5,931 nucleotides of DNA. Origin: Bryobacterales bacterium (lineage in GTDB: Bacteria; Acidobacteriota; Terriglobia; Bryobacterales; Bryobacteraceae). A program made the translations under genes and the position numbers. The first letter of the stretch is position 1, and every line of letters starts with the position of its first letter. The notes under the pieces are model-generated. The model was not told the DNA's origin. It ran no database searches and was given only the letters and a program-made list of their open reading frames with translations. Location of the stretch: NCBI GenBank assembly GCA_025456495.1, contig JALOKO010000262.1, positions 1 to 5,931 on the forward strand. Direction: 5' to 3'. Shown here in pieces: positions 5,701 to 5,931 of the stretch.

Positions 5701-5931
5701 TCGGCAGCGCTGCCATTCAGCGCCGATGGCTTCTACCCCGCTGCTACGGTGGTGCAACTCAGCGCCACCCCGGCCAGCGGCTTCCAGGCCACCGGGTTCA
5801 GCGGAACCGGCGTCACCCCCATCAACTCCACCACGGCTAGCGTTGTGATGAGCGCTCCACGCACGGTAACCGCCACCTTCGCGGCGTCCACGTTGTCCCC
5901 CATCACCATCCAGTCCACTGCGCCCAACACC
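2737..5931 (+). CDS. Secreted PI-PLC-like phosphodiesterase with BACON/Ig-like and InlB-like repeat tail (3' end outside window)
   Basis: The frame is open from the ATG at 2737 to the window edge (1065 codons, no stop). Residues 1-32 are a Sec signal peptide: Arg/His n-region, hydrophobic core FALLLLAMLALA, cleavage probably after SPA32. Residues 33-104 hold four cysteines (39, 47, 65, 76), probably disulphides. Residues about 105-380 form a phosphatidylinositol-specific phospholipase C X-like domain: GSHNAF (His117, Asn118), HLELD (Glu151, Asp153), LCH (His172), GEVVVIKLND and LIGLDFI. By family analogy His117 and His172 are the general base/acid pair, and Asn118, Glu151 and Asp153 the Ca2+ ligands. 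A WSW motif at 377-379 begins a module to about 488. Then come a BACON-like domain (489-597), an Ig-like segment (598-693), two more BACON-like domains (694-796, 797-893) and two InlB/SPOR-unrelated beta repeats (894-975, 976-1051). It should be exported and act outside the cytoplasm; the true substrate (inositol lipid, GPI-like or other phosphodiester) cannot be told. It is divergent from a membrane one-component regulator. A Shine-Dalgarno six bases upstream supports the start. Confidence 0.9.
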   Translation, partial: MEPNTSPGGAFRHWAFALLLLAMLALATPSPAQVRDLDCGNENQQTCRVGQWERYNMRFWTENRCEADLKPVDGVCVNEKRRLLRPTGGWTAWAMQEQRYRISLDEPINKVTWLGSHNAFANSNQGFNSPLYTNHVYSITDQLNWGVRHLELDPHYYGASSPLRSNADRLCHASTTIACLLPGYGQRLLGFALNEINTWLAANPGEVVVIKLNDKNANGSTMRQEIKARLSNRLVRPPSTFQRWPTMREIRNSGRQILFMQHDNNPGTNDTTWNASGLVLEDNWPISQKFDVCLDSAGSSPLNRAANSWWDIAEGRSKLNTDLFGALTGNLDEEEVRRATNCGVALIGLDFIASRGTFFDVYRPAPPSERRHIAHIWSWREGDFGGNATFNPSDRRWTSRPPTETRRLVCSPERSPATIDQARIWRVTSQPYAWSRIQGDAQCQAEFGTPGSSWVFAYPATALQNRLLGEYLDSQGISDPVWIGYTTGPQDFLSIQPADLTFSMTFGGDLPAIQEVQVLGIRGASYRVASNQTWLNTNSTAGFLPGDGSVVPFPIEINKAARDLQPGTYAATLEVSLPATATRPLVRRDVSVKLRVLAPTVTTISGPATSPLGSVVDLDIRTVANPARPISGTLELVRLSSGLEEPVVQQLGAFDQQSIRLEGLPLGVHRFFASFLGNDVLQASESIAFEHTVTSRVGLNPASAAFAMNAGGALPASQSVQVNNLSSGAAIAPVSSCSWLGASLGSVSGMNATVTLQPLAAAQTLQAGDYTCQFEVTDTLSGSLGSSFLEATLRVSTSLVSIPPSLPAILVGNQPQSTQVIIATPFGESIPIRTLSSCPELRFSAENPVTVATVQVLATRGDRAPGVYQCELRVESDFVTNPLVLPVTLQVVNPTVIDTNPPGLSYLVDGSSFTGRNEFTWQPGSSRQISTTFQQSSAPGTRHRFQNWSSGAAQTQQIIANASGASLVVNFSTEHQLTRQSSPAEGGNSAALPFSADGFYPAATVVQLSATPASGFQATGFSGTGVTPINSTTASVVMSAPRTVTATFAASTLSPITIQSTAPNT
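3049..4200 (+). other. Catalytic PI-PLC-like domain plus WSW module within the secreted protein
   Basis: This stretch encodes residues 105-488. The order of motifs (SHN, then GVRHLELD, then CH, then EVVVIKL, then GLDF, then WSW) follows bacterial secreted PI-PLC X-like proteins. The part after the WSW, with DARIWRVT-like, CQAEF and YPATALQNRLL-like segments (Trp, Cys and N-R-L-L spacing), resembles the C-terminal module often joined to this domain in soil bacteria and possibly binds carbohydrate. The domain assignment rests on motif order read by eye. Confidence 0.75.
4201..4527 (+). other. First BACON-like beta-sandwich domain (no cysteine pair)
   Basis: This encodes residues about 489-597. 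It starts LSIQPADLTFSM, contains ASNQTWLNT and ends with an LQPGTYAATLEV strand, the usual order in BACON (Bacteroidetes-associated carbohydrate-binding often N-terminal) domains: first strand, a Trp-Leu motif, and a final L-x-x-G-x-Y hairpin. At the positions where the later repeats have cysteines this one has Gln532 and Ala571. A binding or spacer role is inferred. Confidence 0.6.
4816..5415 (+). repeat. Two tandem BACON-like domains with paired cysteines
   Basis: These encode residues about 694-796 and 797-893. Each has an S-S-C motif (Cys737, Cys838) and a G-x-Y-x-C motif (Cys772, Cys870), corresponding to Gln532 and Ala571 of the first, cysteine-free BACON-like domain. The pairs probably form one disulphide in each domain, consistent with an exported protein. 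The third copy has lost the W-L of the core motif (SSCPEL). The repeats are divergent in sequence and are recognised by pattern rather than by identity. Confidence 0.55.
5416..5889 (+). repeat. Two InlB/TG-type beta repeats near the window edge
   Basis: These encode residues about 894-975 and 976-1051. The first has the NPPGLSYLVDG opening, a TWQPGSSRQI strand and RFQNWSSGA. The second has DGFYPAATVVQLSATPASG, then FSGTG and a closing APRTVTATF strand. The pattern (P-x-G start, F-x-W/F-S-G centre, V-x-A-x-F end) matches the short beta-grasp-like repeats widespread in Gram-negative and acidobacterial surface proteins. They are probably stalk or adhesion modules. More modules may follow outside the window. 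Confidence 0.55.

Overview
The window looks like GC-rich chromosomal DNA from an Acidobacteriota member, probably a Solibacter/Bryobacter-type soil bacterium. This is inferred from two architectures common in that group: a winged-helix regulator fused to a PD40/TolB-like beta-propeller, and a large secreted protein built from BACON/Ig-like and InlB-like modules. No marker gene is present, so the assignment is inference. There are no RNA genes, CRISPR arrays, insertion sequences or attachment sites that I can see.

Layout: two large genes diverge from a 327-base intergenic region, and each runs off one edge of the window. On the minus strand, 2409 down to 1 is a membrane-bound one-component regulator: an OmpR/CadC-type winged helix, a long Ala/Gly/Pro linker, one transmembrane helix and an extracytoplasmic propeller. 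It stays open for 803 codons and its C-terminus lies just outside. On the plus strand, 2737 to 5931 is a secreted PI-PLC-like phosphodiesterase: signal peptide, short Cys-containing N-terminal segment, catalytic domain with HN / ELD / CH motifs, C-terminal WSW-containing module, then a tail of repeated beta-sandwich modules. It stays open for 1065 codons.

The intergenic region holds a plausible sigma70-type promoter for the PI-PLC-like gene, with A-tracts just upstream, a 23-bp-period direct repeat across the -10 and predicted start site, a small leader inverted repeat and a good Shine-Dalgarno. No convincing promoter is visible for the regulator gene.

Working model (inference): the regulator senses something outside the cytoplasmic membrane through its propeller and controls itself and/or the divergent secreted enzyme, which would act outside the cell on an inositol-phospholipid-like or other phosphodiester substrate, with the tail serving as spacer or binding modules. 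The most notable points are the enzyme's modular architecture, the correlated Cys pairs in two of its repeats, and the divergent regulator/effector arrangement. I see no wholly new kind of system.
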